Shown: one piece after another, positions 1 to 6,331 of the stretch | Layout of the letters: every line of letters begins with the position of its first letter | How positions within the stretch are numbered: the first letter of the stretch is position 1 | Origin: Spirochaeta sp. | Lineage (GTDB): Bacteria > Spirochaetota > Spirochaetia > DSM-2461 | Direction: 5' to 3' | Length of the DNA: 7,433 nt | NCBI GenBank assembly: GCA_030592625.1 | Contig: JAUVIY010000123.1 | Coordinates: forward strand, 1-7,433 | Program-made: the position numbers and the translations under genes | The notes under the pieces: model-generated | Seen by the model: the letters and a program-made list of their open reading frames with translations, nothing else | The model's database searches: none | Told to the model about the DNA's origin: nothing

Positions 1-206
1 GACAGGGATTTATGCAGTCGGATCAAAGTTTCCTGAAGTATATCATCCCGGTCGTCCGGATTTCTCGGGCCCGCAGCGGCCACCAGCCGCCTCAGGGAAG
101 GCAGGTGCTTTTTCACCAGGGTTTCGAAAGATAATTCGTCCCCCCCCTCGACGAATCTGCGAATCAGCGTTTCGTCGTCGGTCGGGGGACGTCGGGGAAG
201 TGTCAA
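1..206 (-). CDS. ECF-type RNA polymerase sigma factor, N-terminal part (cut by window edge)
   Basis: Only the first 68 codons are present; the gene runs off the left edge. The translation begins TLPRRPPTDDETLIRRF, then a GD-containing turn, SFETLVKKHLPSLRRLV, and finally DDRDDILQETLIRLHKSL. This matches sigma-70 region 2.1-2.2 of extracytoplasmic-function sigma factors: an acidic/hydrophobic first helix, 'F..GD..AFE.LV..H.P.L', then 'D.eDi.QEt.irl'. That surface binds the beta-prime subunit of core polymerase. Region 4, which would read the -35 box, is outside the window. The start is a TTG at 206, because a TAA lies three codons upstream in frame and no ATG occurs early. The TTG shares TTGA with the stop of the upstream gene, and an AGGA lies about 11 bases before it. 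The coding strand carries a run of eight G (140-147) at the GG of EGGD, one glycine more than most homologues show. Family assignment is firm; the ECF group and regulon cannot be told from this fragment. Confidence 0.85.
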   Translation of the reverse strand, partial: MTLPRRPPTDDETLIRRFVEGGDELSFETLVKKHLPSLRRLVAAAGPRNPDDRDDILQETLIRLHKSL

Positions 207-706
207 CGAGTATTAGGTCCTGAGGGCTGGGGGCTGCCCTGGCTGCCGCGGCTGCCGGGATCGTTCCGTATATCATTTTGAGCCTGTTGTCTGCTTCTGA
301 GCACCGCTCTGGCGCGCAATAGGAGTTTGGACCAGTTTTCCTCGCCGATCTGCTTGCGAATCTGCAGATATGCTTCTACCTGTGCCTTTTCCTGTTCTAA
401 TCGAAGGTCGCTTGCTTTCTCCAAAAGGCGATTGACTTCATTTGATTTGGCGTCGGGATAGTAGAGCTTCTGGGCGATCTGGGCCTTGATAACGTTCAAG
501 TCCAGGGCTGTTTGCTCTTTTATCAGCCGGAATTGCTCCTGAAGGGCCAGAATCTTCCCGGCTTCCGCTTCGGTCATGTCGAGTTCCATCAGCATGTTCT
601 GATTGAGAGCCTGGGTGGCTACCGCCATCTGGAGATCGATGTCCTGTCCCATAACAGTTACTGCCGCAAGGCTGAAGAGGAGAATAAGCGTTGCGATTCG
701 TTTCAT
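203..706 (-). CDS. Exported helical protein, Spy/CpxP/CnrX (heavy-metal resistor)-like
   Basis: This is a 167-residue protein. Residues 1-20 form a classical signal peptide: MKR, a hydrophobic core, and a likely cut after VMG before Gln21. The rest is almost wholly alpha-helical. It has 'LDMTEAEAGKILALQEQFRLI' type spacing near residues 42-62, a long charged helix to about residue 130, and a Gln/Pro/Gly-rich disordered tail. Size, export and the 'L.Lt..Q...i..l...f' pattern fit the Spy/CpxP/CnrX superfamily, whose members are periplasmic chaperones or metal/stress sensors. No His/Cys metal cluster is evident, so metal binding is not supported. The ATG at 706 is preceded by a strong AGGAG and overlaps the stop of the toroid gene (ATGA, 703-706). 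Its own TGA overlaps the TTG start of the ECF sigma gene (TTGA). In Cupriavidus cnrYXH the sensor CnrX directly precedes the sigma factor, so a sensing role is a reasonable inference. A general chaperone or a hypothetical lipid-facing protein remains possible. Confidence 0.7.
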   Translation of the reverse strand: MKRIATLILLFSLAAVTVMGQDIDLQMAVATQALNQNMLMELDMTEAEAGKILALQEQFRLIKEQTALDLNVIKAQIAQKLYYPDAKSNEVNRLLEKASDLRLEQEKAQVEAYLQIRKQIGEENWSKLLLRARAVLRSRQQAQNDIRNDPGSRGSQGSPQPSGPNTR

Positions 707-1739
707 GTTCCGCTCCTTGTGTCTTGTTTACCTGTTGGACGCCGCCGGTGGAGCATGGGTTCCCTTCCTTCGGAAATTCTTCTATCGATTCTTCGCATGA
801 CGAATGTAATCCACCGGGAAGCTTCCTTTTTTCCGCCGAAATCGAATCCTGCGGCCGGCCGATAGATGGATGCAGCGGTGTAGCGTCCCTCTTCATCAGA
901 CTGATCCCGCGCCAGTTTCAGGATTTCGAGGAATCTCGGATCCCGATGGGCCCGGGGAAACCGGGACAGTACTTCCAGGAAATGAAGGACATCGAACCAG
1001 ACAAAAGGTGCTTTGAGTTTGAGAAAATTCCGGCCCATCCCGAACATGTATGGCCGCCGCTCCCGATGTTCTTCCCAGAGGTTCAGGAGAGATTCGATAC
1101 CTTTCTCCGTATTCCCGCTCTCGATTTCGCCGGGGAATTCGGAGAGCATCCGGAGAGTTATCAGGGTGGCATAGGGGCAGGAATCGTCTTTCCGGCCCGG
1201 TCCCCGGAAACGGCCGAGAACCGGATCGGCGGCGCAGGGCCATCCGTTGTCCCGGACCAGTTCTTCGAGGTATGTGGCGGCGGTTATAACCTTGGGATGA
1301 TCCGCAAGGCCCATCCGGGCCAGGGCCCCGACGATGATAGGGGCGTCGGTGAGTATCCAGGCCTCCTCAACTTCACCGCTGCCGCCGAAGGCCTTCGGGA
1401 TGAGTATGGGTATGCGGAAGGGGCCCTCGGGAGAGGCCTTTTCGAGAATTGCAGCCGCCACCGGGGCGGCTGCGGGATCGTTGTGCCTGAGTCCGATGTC
1501 CGCCAGGAACGCGAGTTTATGGATGAGAAGGGCCAGGGTTTTATGACCTTTAAGTGGAGGCCACGGCCAATCTTCGAGCTCCGAGATCCATTCAGACACC
1601 GGTGGATCAGCCAGACCGTTCCGTCTCAGCTTCTCCATTTCCGGAGCATCGGGGGCCTCTCCCGTCAGCTCGATCCTCACCAGCCTTTCCAGCCAGGGAG
1701 GTCGTTCAGCAGCCAGGACAGGATGGGATCGGAGGTCAT
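703..1739 (-). CDS. Alpha-alpha toroid (squalene cyclase/prenyltransferase-like) protein with apparent N-terminal frameshift
   Basis: The intact frame gives about 330 residues with features of the uncharacterised squalene-cyclase-like family: LKGHKTLALLIHKLAFLADIG, then AFGGSGEVEEAWILTDAP, DNGWPCA, LGRFRGPGRKDDSCPYATL, FVWFDVLHFLEVLSRFP and a closing ASRWITFVMRRIDRR. These helix pairs are expected to form a cytosolic toroid; the classical QW repeats and the DxDD motif of true cyclases are absent, so an enzymatic role is not supported. The start is unusual. The ATG at 1739 lies 6 bases after the stop of the upstream gene and reads MTSDPILSWLLNDLPGWKGW, then stops at 1677. One extra base in the C run at 1696-1698 would read ...LLNDLPWLERLVRIELTG, the usual N-terminus of this family, and give 345 residues in all. 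Without that base, the first usable in-frame start is a GTG at 1680. The longer open frame back to 1854 only overlaps the neighbouring gene. No strong ribosome binding site precedes the ATG. Either a sequencing indel, a pseudogene or programmed frameshifting would explain it. Confidence 0.7.
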
Positions 1740-1745
1740 CTGCAA

Positions 1746-2333
1746 TCAGCGCCGACGGCGCTCTTTTTCCTTTTCGACGGGATCCTGATGACCCTTGCGG
1801 GCTCCGGCCTGAACCAGAACGAATATCACCAGGAGGACGAGGTAGAGAATCCATGACCAGCGTTCCGATCCGGGTGGGAAGAAATGAGCGGTTCCCTGGT
1901 AAATCATAAAGGTTCCGATCAGCGAGGTGACAAAGAGGATGAGGATTTTGTAGAGAGCCAGGGTTATCAGGCCTCCGGCCAGGGCGGCTCCCAGGCTCCA
2001 GAGCAGGGTTTCGGTGCTTGCCGGTTCCATGCCGATTTCACTCAGCACGATGGTGGCCAGTACGACGCCGCCGGCCATACCTGCAAGAAAAAGACTGAAT
2101 CGTATGAGAAAATGAGTCGCGACACCGAATGCCAGTCCGAGAATTACCCCGAGTATGAGTCCCAGCTGGCTGTTGTCGATGTTGAGGCCGATCCACGAAC
2201 CCAGGGCCAGACCGAAGAAGAGGCCGATAATAAAGAGGGATATCTTGTAAAGGCGGTATCCGAGCAGGCCGAGGAACAACCCGAAGGGAATAATGAGCCA
2301 GCCGAAATTACCGAAATATTGTATCACATCCAT
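1746..2333 (-). CDS. Seven-helix membrane protein, DUF4203/TMEM198-like
   Basis: This is a 195-residue integral membrane protein, first in the minus-strand cluster. Hydrophobic helices are visible at about residues 10-26, 31-50, 57-75, 78-98, 109-127, 129-147 and 159-175. They are rich in small residues (GLxLG, GLAFG, GMAGG), and a strongly basic tail follows (KEKERRRR). A run of Gly-rich helices with short loops and a basic cytosolic end is typical of DUF4203/TMEM198-type proteins, whose function in bacteria is unknown. The start is the ATG at 2333: GGAGG sits 5 bases upstream (2339-2343). A TTG four codons earlier lies within that ribosome binding site and is rejected. The stop falls 6 bases before the ATG of the toroid gene, so the two are very likely co-transcribed. 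The domain name is from pattern recognition; the membrane topology is much more certain than the family. Confidence 0.75.
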   Translation of the reverse strand: MDVIQYFGNFGWLIIPFGLFLGLLGYRLYKISLFIIGLFFGLALGSWIGLNIDNSQLGLILGVILGLAFGVATHFLIRFSLFLAGMAGGVVLATIVLSEIGMEPASTETLLWSLGAALAGGLITLALYKILILFVTSLIGTFMIYQGTAHFFPPGSERWSWILYLVLLVIFVLVQAGARKGHQDPVEKEKERRRR

Positions 2334-2351
2334 TGTGACCTCCAATCCATA

Positions 2352-2380
2352 AGTTTACGCAGAGAATCTCGGGGCGACAA
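2352..2380 (-). promoter_or_regulatory. Candidate sigma-70-type promoter for the minus-strand cluster
   Basis: Read on the minus strand, TTGTCG (2380-2375) and TAAACT (2357-2352) are separated by exactly 17 bases. Each matches 4 of 6 consensus positions. The predicted transcript would start about 10 bases before the GGAGG of the DUF4203-like gene, giving a short leader. No ECF-style GGAAC box is seen in this interval, so self-activation by the downstream sigma factor is not evident. This is a sequence-pattern call only. Confidence 0.4.
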
Positions 2381-2394
2381 GTGGCAACCCTTGT
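2377..2394. promoter_or_regulatory. Imperfect palindrome between the divergent promoters, possible operator
   Basis: The 18-base segment ACAAGTGGCAACCCTTGT has 5-bp outer arms (ACAAG/CTTGT) plus one further inner pair, centred between the two candidate -35 boxes and touching both. A dimeric regulator bound here could control both clusters. The arms are short enough for chance, and no adjacent regulator gene is visible, so confidence is low. Confidence 0.25.
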
Positions 2395-2419
2395 ATCCGG
2401 GTCCGGCCTCATCTAGAGT
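2391..2419 (+). promoter_or_regulatory. Weak candidate promoter for the plus-strand operon
   Basis: TTGTAT (2391-2396) and TAGAGT (2414-2419) are 17 bases apart. They match 3 of 6 and 4 of 6 consensus positions. If it is used, transcription would begin about 6 bases before the ATG at 2432, making a nearly leaderless message. That would fit the absence of a clear ribosome binding site before that ATG. The match is weak and a different promoter type is possible. Confidence 0.25.
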
Positions 2420-2431
2420 AATTCTACAGTC

Positions 2432-4105
2432 ATGGGGATCGGTTTGCACCGGATCAGACGAAACCTGCTCATTTCAGCCCTGTTTATCGGTCTGTCGGGA
2501 TTAACGGCAGCCGGAAATACGGAACTGGAAATCTCTGTGGGATTTGCCGACCGCTTCCGCTCCGGAACGGTAACACCGATCAGTATTCTTGTTCGTAATC
2601 CCGACAGCCTACTGAAAGCCGAACTGGTGCTTGAATTCACCGCTGGAACGGCTCTTGAGGAAGGAGCTCGCTACACGATTCGGCGACCGGTGAATCTCTC
2701 AGGCGGGATTCCCGGAATCTACCGTTTTTCCATTCCCCTGGAAGTGAGCAGTTATCCCTTGAAAGCCCGTCTGGAGCAGCAAGGTTTTATTCTGGCCGAG
2801 AAGGAAAAGGAACTTCGGCCCCTCAATGTGGACCGTCCCCTTGTCGTCGGGCTGTCCCGGCGCCCGAGCCTGGATTTCCTGATTCCCGTCTTCAGCAGGA
2901 AATTCGACAGGCCGATTGAACTGACCTATCCCCGGGGTGAGTATCTGCCGAAGGATGCCGAAGGCTGGGATGGTGTGAGTCTGGTAATCTGGCACGATCT
3001 TTCACCGGACATTCCGGATGCCGCGAGTGCCGAAGCTCTGGGTATGTGGATTGAGGGCGGCGGTGAAATGATTGTTATCGGCGGTCCCTGGCTCTCGGGA
3101 CGGAGTTTCCCCGAGTCCCTGCTTCTCGGAGAGATTGGAATTCCACGGATCGTCGATGGAGAAGCTGTTTATCTGCCGATAAATGCCCCGCCGGGAGAGG
3201 TTTTGGAATATTCCCGGGGACTAGGCCGAATCCGCTACATTCCCCGGGATACGGGGCGAGCCTTCTGGGAAGAAACGGCCGGTGAAACGAGACTTCGAAG
3301 CCGGCCTGATACAGGAAGCCTGGAGAAACTTATCGCTGAGGCGTATTTCAGGAACGATGAATCTTTTCTGCCGCCGGTGATGGGGCCGCTCCTGTTCGCC
3401 GGGGTATTTACTCTGGCGGCTGCGGGGGTTCTTCTGGCGGGCCGACGAATCGTTTCTTCCCGAATACGTGTACTGCAGATTTTCATTCTTGTCCTGCTCT
3501 CCGTTGGAACTTCGGCAGTAGCGCTGCTGCGATTTTCATCGTTTCGGGAACAGTCGGTGCTGCCTCCGCAAAGTCTCAATATGTTTATTACCGGTAATTA
3601 TGGAACTTCGCGTCTGGTCCGGTGGGTTCGGTTTGCCGGTCCGGCAGCCGTAACGACGGAGCTGCCCATTACCGATGGGGCCATCCCTGAGCGTCCCGAC
3701 GGCGGTAATGTTCTTGTGGTCCATGGGCTCAGGGGTAAGGTTCTCTCCGGGCTTGAGCTGGAACCCTGGAAACCTTTGATTGCGGTCCTTTCCTCAACGG
3801 TTTCGGGATTCGGTACACCGGGGATGTCTGAGGGAATCCGGCACAACGGCGGGGAGACCTGGTTCGATGCCGTTCTTCTGGCCGGTGGCGGCGCGGTGCT
3901 GCTGACTTCCGAATGGAACCCGGGTGAAATTCTGGATATGCCTGCAGAGCTGCCGACGGAAGAAGACCCGATTCCGAAGCTGTCCGATCCGCAATATTCC
4001 CGAATACTGGAATATCTCATTCGACGGCCGGATTCGGCGCGCCCCCTGATTCTGGCGCAAGGGGCCGGAGGCACAGTGATTGTTCATCTGGGGGGCGACG
4101 CATGA
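2432..4105 (+). CDS. Exported membrane protein with amidotransferase-like (DUF4350/GldG-type) domain
   Basis: This 557-residue protein is first in the plus-strand operon. A basic N-terminus and hydrophobic core (residues 1-27) form a signal peptide. Residues 30-130 look like a beta-sandwich: ISVGFADRFRSGTVTPISILVRNP is the 'surface protein asking for neutral N-P partner' pattern seen in many exported proteins of MoxR/ABC loci. Residues 133-285 resemble a catalytically empty class I glutamine amidotransferase fold: DRPLVVGLS, then WDGVSLVIWHDL, MWIEGGGEMIVIGGPW and GLGRIRYIP. Two membrane helices follow (about 314-337 and 344-368), then a second extracytoplasmic domain to the end, closing GGTVIVHLGGDA. 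The predicted layout is outside - two helices - outside. No amidotransferase nucleophile Cys or His-Glu pair is visible, so a binding or scaffold role is likelier than catalysis. The start is ATG 2432; a TTG at 2444 after GGGGAT is an alternative that keeps the signal peptide. The stop overlaps the next start (ATGA). The precise family is uncertain. Confidence 0.7.
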   Translation: MGIGLHRIRRNLLISALFIGLSGLTAAGNTELEISVGFADRFRSGTVTPISILVRNPDSLLKAELVLEFTAGTALEEGARYTIRRPVNLSGGIPGIYRFSIPLEVSSYPLKARLEQQGFILAEKEKELRPLNVDRPLVVGLSRRPSLDFLIPVFSRKFDRPIELTYPRGEYLPKDAEGWDGVSLVIWHDLSPDIPDAASAEALGMWIEGGGEMIVIGGPWLSGRSFPESLLLGEIGIPRIVDGEAVYLPINAPPGEVLEYSRGLGRIRYIPRDTGRAFWEETAGETRLRSRPDTGSLEKLIAEAYFRNDESFLPPVMGPLLFAGVFTLAAAGVLLAGRRIVSSRIRVLQIFILVLLSVGTSAVALLRFSSFREQSVLPPQSLNMFITGNYGTSRLVRWVRFAGPAAVTTELPITDGAIPERPDGGNVLVVHGLRGKVLSGLELEPWKPLIAVLSSTVSGFGTPGMSEGIRHNGGETWFDAVLLAGGGAVLLTSEWNPGEILDMPAELPTEEDPIPKLSDPQYSRILEYLIRRPDSARPLILAQGAGGTVIVHLGGDA

Positions 4106-4845
4106 AAGGCTCTCAGGTGCTGAAAGAGGCCCTCACGAAAGTGCTCTCGGACCGGAGATCAATCTGGTGGCATCTGATTCTGCTGACCCTTGGTCCCCTG
4201 TTCCTTGTCTTGTCCTGGCCCGAGAAGAGCCTGACGCAGTTTCTGGAGCAGAGTTCGGGACCGAATACGTTTTCCATCGTAATCCAGATGTATGCCATAT
4301 TCATATTTGCAAGCGGGGGGGATTTTACCCTGGACCGGATTCCCCGGGAGGCCGGTTATGCCATCATCCGGTGGATTCGGTACACACCGGTGGGGACTTT
4401 CTCCTACCTGCAGGCACGTGTGCGATTTCATTTTGTCCACTCTGTTCTTATGGCGTTTCTCGCACTTCCCTCCCTCATACTTGCCGGAGCCGGCTCGCTC
4501 AGTTCCCCTTTATCCGTACTGTCGGCAGCCGCCTTTCTTGCCTTTATTTCGTTCTGTCAGCGAGTTGCGACGGAAGCCGGACGGCGCAGTGACAGGACAA
4601 CGGGTTCTCTGGGTTATCTGATCTACTTCCTCGTTCTTCTTTCTTTTATGCTCCTGACCTTTGCCACATTCCCTGAATGGAACCCCCTGAGCGTTTTGAG
4701 AAATATCTCGGTGAACGGCGGGGAGGAATTGACCCGGTCTTCTCTCATCAAAACGAGTACGCTGCACCTGTTTCTGGCGTTATCGGGTTTTTCCATTTCG
4801 GCCTGGCGCCTCAGTTTTGCCGCCCGAGTGGTGAGGGCCTCTTGA
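4102..4845 (+). CDS. Six-helix membrane protein, ABC-2 transporter permease-like
   Basis: This is a 247-residue protein with hydrophobic helices at about residues 22-39, 57-72, 110-131, 138-152, 170-190 and 219-236. Between helices 2 and 3, residues 78-107 read DRIPREAGYAIIRWIRYTPV followed by GTFSYLQARV. This mirrors the 'ERE.GTL..LL.TP....eil.gK' loop of ABC-2 permeases, which contacts the ATPase. The FPEWNPLSVLRNI stretch before the last helix also fits that family. ABC-2 permeases export polysaccharides, drugs or lipids, or, as GldF, serve gliding and secretion machines. No ABC ATPase gene lies in this window, upstream or immediately downstream, so the partner is encoded elsewhere or the protein no longer transports. 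The ATG at 4102 overlaps the upstream stop (ATGA) with a G run just before it. Its own TGA overlaps the next ATG (TGATG). Membrane topology is sure; the permease assignment is moderate. Confidence 0.6.
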   Translation: MKGSQVLKEALTKVLSDRRSIWWHLILLTLGPLFLVLSWPEKSLTQFLEQSSGPNTFSIVIQMYAIFIFASGGDFTLDRIPREAGYAIIRWIRYTPVGTFSYLQARVRFHFVHSVLMAFLALPSLILAGAGSLSSPLSVLSAAAFLAFISFCQRVATEAGRRSDRTTGSLGYLIYFLVLLSFMLLTFATFPEWNPLSVLRNISVNGGEELTRSSLIKTSTLHLFLALSGFSISAWRLSFAARVVRAS

Positions 4846-6326
4846 TGAAACAGCAGTCCTTTACAATTCCAGCGCATCGCTATGCCCGAATTTATTATTG
4901 GGGCCGGCTCAGGGCGGCTGCGATCCGTTGGGCTCCGGTAGGTTTGATTCTCGGTACGACAGTTCGTTTTTTCGCTGAATCCGATGGTCTGTTTCCCGCC
5001 TGGGCGGCCTTTGTCGCCGTACTTGTTCCTTCGTTGGCGGCGGCAGCGGCAGCGGTTTTCTCGTTTCAGGGGATTTCGGGCGCCCTCTCGTGGCTGGACG
5101 GCGCCGTCGGGGGCAGGCAGGAGCTTCAGGCGGCCTGGGAGTGTCGGGATTCGAACTCGGAACTGAGCGACCTGGTCCGTTCCGCCGGGGAGAGGTTTTT
5201 CAGGGATTTGGGAAACAAGCCTCCCAGGCCGCGGCCCGGGACTGCCTCCGTTCTTCTTTCCCTGGCATCGACGGCGATTTTTCTCCTGATGCTCATGGCC
5301 GGCCGGGCCTTGTTCGAGCCGCCTCTCCCGGATTTTACCGAACGGGGGGCGGAGATGGAATCCTGGGCCGAATCCTGGGCCGAGCGGGCCGATGGAACCG
5401 GTCGTCCCGAAAGTCGGGAACTGGCCGGCAGGATGGGAGAACTGGGACGGCGCATGGCCGATGGATCCATGGGGGAACGACAGGCCGAACGGGCCCTGAA
5501 AGAGCTGGAAGAGGAGATTGAAAAGCGGCGGGACGCACTGATCCGGGACAAGCTGGCGGAAAACCTGGTGGAGGAGATGGGTATCGACCGGGAGTCGGCC
5601 GATATGTTCCGGGTTCAGCGCCGCCGACTGCCTTCGGAGGTCCTGGCCGAATTGGGTCGTGCCGCTGAAGGGAGTCCGGCCATCTCGGAGATGAGCAGGG
5701 ACATGATCGACAAACTGCTATCGGATCCGGATTTCCGTGACAGGATGGGTAACGGTACGCCGGAATTGACCGAGGAACTCACCGAGGCTCTGAAAGACTC
5801 ATTTGATTCCCGGGATCCCGGAATTGATGAACTCGATGAAGCCGTTATTCGAAGCCGTAAGGCCCGGGGAGAAGAGGAAATTCCAACAGAAGGTGAAGAC
5901 GAAAGTCGGGAGGGCCGGCAGGACCGGCAGGGCGGCCGAGGCTCCGGTGAAGGGGAAAGCGGTGAGACTCCCGGGGATGGAGACAGTGACCAAAACGGGA
6001 GCCGAACCGGGGGCAGCGGCCGCAGCACAACAGCGATTGAGGATGAGATCTCCGAGTCATCATCCAGGTTGCTGTCCACGGCGGAGGAACCCCTTCATCT
6101 GCCTATGGACAGTGAAAGGACCGGAACCTGGAGGACGGTGATCCGGGCCTTTACCGAGGATGGGGACACTGCGACGACACAGGATACGGATGTCGCGGCC
6201 GAGTGGCGACAGGAAGTGGAATCGGTAATCCGCAGGGAAGATATCCCCCCCCGGACACGAGACTATGTCAGAGATTATTTTCTGGCCCTGGAAGAAGGGC
6301 CCGAGTACGAGGAAGAAGAGGAGTAA
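4845..6326 (+). CDS. Membrane protein with coiled-coil and acidic linker, DUF4175-like
   Basis: This 493-residue protein starts at the ATG sharing TGATG with the upstream stop; GAGG precedes it. The open frame extends further upstream, but only over the neighbouring gene. Helices lie at about 29-46, 49-75 and 133-157; the Ala-rich second helix is notable. From residue 160 on the protein is hydrophilic: a tandem AESWAESWAE, a heptad-like helix at about 189-250 (RMADGSMGERQAERALKELE), a mixed helical region to 339, and a Gly/Glu/Ser/Asp-rich disordered linker at 340-402. A compact C-terminal segment follows, with TWRTVIRAF near 425 and EDIPPRTRDYVRDYFLAL at 465-482, then a run of five Glu at the end. 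Three N-terminal helices plus long Gln/Glu/Arg-rich helices and a 'IPp.yrd.vr.Yf' tail resemble DUF4175-type proteins that sit beside MoxR/DUF58 genes. A tether or substrate presenting this tail to the MoxR ATPase is an inference. Which side of the membrane the tail faces cannot be read from sequence. Confidence 0.65.
   Translation: MKQQSFTIPAHRYARIYYWGRLRAAAIRWAPVGLILGTTVRFFAESDGLFPAWAAFVAVLVPSLAAAAAAVFSFQGISGALSWLDGAVGGRQELQAAWECRDSNSELSDLVRSAGERFFRDLGNKPPRPRPGTASVLLSLASTAIFLLMLMAGRALFEPPLPDFTERGAEMESWAESWAERADGTGRPESRELAGRMGELGRRMADGSMGERQAERALKELEEEIEKRRDALIRDKLAENLVEEMGIDRESADMFRVQRRRLPSEVLAELGRAAEGSPAISEMSRDMIDKLLSDPDFRDRMGNGTPELTEELTEALKDSFDSRDPGIDELDEAVIRSRKARGEEEIPTEGEDESREGRQDRQGGRGSGEGESGETPGDGDSDQNGSRTGGSGRSTTAIEDEISESSSRLLSTAEEPLHLPMDSERTGTWRTVIRAFTEDGDTATTQDTDVAAEWRQEVESVIRREDIPPRTRDYVRDYFLALEEGPEYEEEEE
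5358..5381 (+). repeat. Perfect 12-bp tandem duplication (2 copies)
   Basis: GAATCCTGGGCC occurs twice in direct succession and in frame, giving ESWAESWA just after the third membrane helix of the DUF4175-like protein. It keeps the reading frame and probably arose by slippage. Homologues may have one or more copies. Confidence 0.85.
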
Positions 6327-6331
6327 TGAGC

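Noticed and set aside
1748..1769. A terminator-like hairpin on the plus strand: AGCGCC-GAC-GGCGCT followed by CTTTTT.
   Set aside because: It lies in the Arg-rich last codons of the DUF4203-like gene, and no plus-strand gene ends there. The stem is only 6 bp, so it is most simply a by-product of the CGC/CGT Arg codons. A role in stopping antisense transcripts cannot be excluded.
691..1788. A 365-codon open frame on the plus strand opposite the toroid gene.
   Set aside because: The minus strand encodes recognisable family motifs over the same span. The plus-strand translation has no recognisable domain, and open antisense frames are common in GC-rich coding sequence.
1740..1854. Upstream extension of the toroid gene to a start at 1854.
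   Set aside because: This would overlap the DUF4203-like gene by more than 100 bases in another frame. The extra residues are a low-complexity Arg/Ser/Pro/Gly shadow unlike the family N-terminus.
4677..4844. Upstream extension of the DUF4175-like gene by 56 codons.
   Set aside because: It overlaps the permease-like gene. The ATG at 4845 couples to that gene's stop and has a ribosome binding site.
5911..5940. Near-repeats of CCGGCAGG in the linker region, as a possible repeat array.
   Set aside because: There are only two imperfect copies within Gly/Arg/Gln low-complexity coding sequence, with no spacer regularity, so this is not a CRISPR or functional array.
6203..6331. Upstream extension of moxR by about 40 codons.
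   Set aside because: It overlaps the conserved C-terminus of the preceding gene, and MoxR proteins normally begin shortly before the 'VMVGQEKVID' segment. ATG 6332 has the properly spaced GGAG.
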